Below, one piece after another: positions 35,443 through 36,892 of a stretch of DNA of 36,892 bases (its first letter is position 1; every line of letters begins with the position of its first letter). Source of the DNA: Candidatus Babeliales bacterium (GTDB lineage: Bacteria > Babelota > Babeliae > Babelales > Vermiphilaceae); NCBI GenBank assembly GCA_035455925.1, contig DATIEE010000008.1:1-36892 (forward strand), in the 5' to 3' direction. The position numbers and the translations under genes are program-made. The notes beneath the pieces were generated by a model. It saw only the letters and a list, made by a program, of their open reading frames with translations. It searched no databases and had not been told where the DNA came from.

Positions 35443-36681
35443 TTAAAAAGTTAGTAAGCCTTCCTCTATTCGCAATAAACGATTATATTTTGCTAATCGT
35501 TCACCGCGAGAACATCCTCCAGCCTTTATATGACTGGCACTAACACCAACAGCAAGATCTGCGATAAATGAATCATTTGTCTCGCCTGATCTATGAGAAA
35601 CAATAACATCCCAATTATTATCTTTACATAATTGAACAGCTTGTAGTGTTTCTGTTATTGTGCCGATCTGATTAGGTTTAATTAAAGCTGTTGTTGCACA
35701 ATCATTTTCTATACCATGCCAAATTCGTTGTGAATCGGTAACAAATAAATCATCGCCTACCAACTTAACCTTTGATCCTATAACTTCCTTCATTGTTTTC
35801 CATCCATCCCAATCTACTTCAGATAACCCATCCTCAATCGAATAAATTGGATAACGAGAAACCAAAAAACTATACCACTCTATCAATTCATGTGATGTCA
35901 TTTCAACTCCATACCATGTATACAAACCTGTTGCATCATTGTATAAATGAGAGGCAGCACTATCAAGAGATATCATTACATGATCACCTCTGTTAGATTT
36001 ATCAATTGCTTCCATAAGTATATCAAATGGCTCATATTGATCTTTAAAAGAAGGTACAAATTCCCCTTCATAGCCACTAGACGTTATTTTTCCTTGGGTA
36101 TGTAAAATTTCTTTTAAAGCATAAAAAACAGATACTCCTGTTTCCATAGCATCATAAAATGAAAGTTCTTGTGTTGGCACAATAAGTAATTCCTGTATCT
36201 GAACACCATTATCTGCGTGAAGGCCTCCTCCTAGCATGTTAAACATAGGACATGGTAAAGCGACATTAGAATAGCCAGAGAGGTGTGCAATTAATTCATA
36301 TAACTCTAGTTCCTCTTTATAAGCTTGCGCTCTACACACAGCACTACTTACTGCAAGCATTGTATTTGCGCCAAGATGAGATTTATTATTTGTATCATCT
36401 AACTCTAGTAACTCAAGGTCAAAAGTAATTACATCCGGTATTCTATCACGTAAAACAGGTGCTATAATATCTTCAACAATACGAACTGCTTTTCGAACAC
36501 CTAAACCCATCAACCGATCACCACCATCACGAAGTTCAATCGCCTCATTAGTACCGCATGAAATACCTGATGGAACTGATGAGGTCACTATCATGCCGTC
36601 ACTCAAAATCACATCACATTCAATTGTTGGAATTGCCCGAGAATCGAAAATTTCACGTGCTTGAATATCTCGTATTGTCAT
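35443..36681 (-). CDS. eno: Enolase
   Basis: A 412-aa enolase, converting 2-phosphoglycerate to phosphoenolpyruvate. It shows IQAREIFDSRAIPTIECDV, SHLGANTMLAVSSAVCRA, the HADNGVQIQE block, the metal Asp in YSIEDGLSEVDWDGW, KLVGDDLFVTD, the catalytic Lys of LIKPNQIGT and SHRSGETNDSFIADLAVG. I use ATG 36681 because AGGAAA lies about 11 bases before it and the product begins MTIRDIQARE as enolases do; ATG 36705 is upstream but lacks a binding site. The residue before the first metal loop differs somewhat from common forms (GGGLHADNGV), but the catalytic positions are intact. The stop touches that of secretin 2, convergent with no gap. Confidence 0.97.
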   Translation of the reverse strand: MTIRDIQAREIFDSRAIPTIECDVILSDGMIVTSSVPSGISCGTNEAIELRDGGDRLMGLGVRKAVRIVEDIIAPVLRDRIPDVITFDLELLELDDTNNKSHLGANTMLAVSSAVCRAQAYKEELELYELIAHLSGYSNVALPCPMFNMLGGGLHADNGVQIQELLIVPTQELSFYDAMETGVSVFYALKEILHTQGKITSSGYEGEFVPSFKDQYEPFDILMEAIDKSNRGDHVMISLDSAASHLYNDATGLYTWYGVEMTSHELIEWYSFLVSRYPIYSIEDGLSEVDWDGWKTMKEVIGSKVKLVGDDLFVTDSQRIWHGIENDCATTALIKPNQIGTITETLQAVQLCKDNNWDVIVSHRSGETNDSFIADLAVGVSASHIKAGGCSRGERLAKYNRLLRIEEGLLTF

Positions 36682-36825
36682 TATTCTATATTTCCTGTTA
36701 AACATAAAAGATTATGATGAACCCATAAATTCAGACCACTAGTTAAGATCAAATTGTACTCTTAAACTATTAAAGACAAAGGGCTCAAAAATGGCAAGAA
36801 AAAATAACAGGCTGATGTAGGTAAT

Positions 36826-36892
36826 TTATTCACGATTTTGTTCTTCTTGCTTTTCTTGTTTTTCACGTTCTTGCAATATTTGAATAGCTTTA
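36826..36892 (-). CDS. C-terminal end of a gene running off the right edge
   Basis: The last about 22 codons on the minus strand read KAIQILQEREKQEKQEEQ then NRE and TAA at 36826-36828. It is a Glu/Lys/Gln-rich, probably coiled-coil tail. The rest lies outside the window, so the product cannot be named. The 36706-36825 stretch between it and enolase holds no gene. Confidence 0.55.
   Translation of the reverse strand, partial: KAIQILQEREKQEKQEEQNRE

Overview
The window is AT-rich and uses the standard bacterial code, with TGA read as a stop throughout. It looks like the chromosome of a small-genome, host-associated, Gram-negative-type bacterium. My best guess is Candidatus Dependentiae (TM6/Babeliae). 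The reasons are: a diderm envelope set (TamB-like protein, two secretins, GspC/L/M-like proteins), many copies of an AAA-ATPase/PD-(D/E)XK nuclease family, an exported Skp1-like/WD40 protein, an ATP synthase operon reduced to atpD-atpC, and many decaying genes. This placement is inference from gene content only.

Positions 1-7,400 are an accessory, decaying region. It opens with the end of a polymorphic-toxin locus: a broken EndoU-type RNase tail followed by small probable immunity genes. Next comes a chromate-transport pair (ChrA plus a DUF1259/LppY-LpqO protein, the ChrL type), a 44-bp palindrome in front of a 68-aa orphan gene, a shrunken IS982-like element, a truncated and frameshifted histidine phosphatase, and a tandemly duplicated cassette of an Ala/Gly-rich peptide and a small membrane protein. 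Two further remnants follow, one an antisense coding relic and one a TPR-like gene with a homopolymer frameshift. Several of the breaks lie in or near T runs.

Positions 7,500-14,830 are more ordinary: tRNA-Glu(UUC), tRNA-Lys(UUU), mgtE, an RluD-type pseudouridine synthase, an exported single-HKD phospholipase D-like protein, an exported cysteine-containing protein and a large TamB-like protein.

Positions 14,830-25,900 are shaped by the AAA-ATPase/PD-(D/E)XK family. Two genes look intact (15197-16750 and 23809-25365), one is truncated with an internal stop (about 21395-21757), and one is only a 3' scrap fused to an IS982-like end (14826-14970). Between them lie an exported protein of unknown function, atpD-atpC-herA, and a secreted protein with a Skp1/BTB-like domain followed by WD40 repeats. 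dcd lies just upstream of the second nuclease gene and is probably co-transcribed with it.

Positions 25,987-36,892 hold moxR and then a compact type II secretion/type IV pilus-like operon: gspC, secretin 1, a GspL (PilM-PilN-like) protein, a GspM (PilO-like) protein and secretin 2. The first and second secretins flank the inner-membrane platform genes. No assembly ATPase, polytopic platform protein or pseudopilin is seen here. Enolase converges on the end of this operon with no spacer, and a charged C-terminal tail of another gene runs off the right edge.
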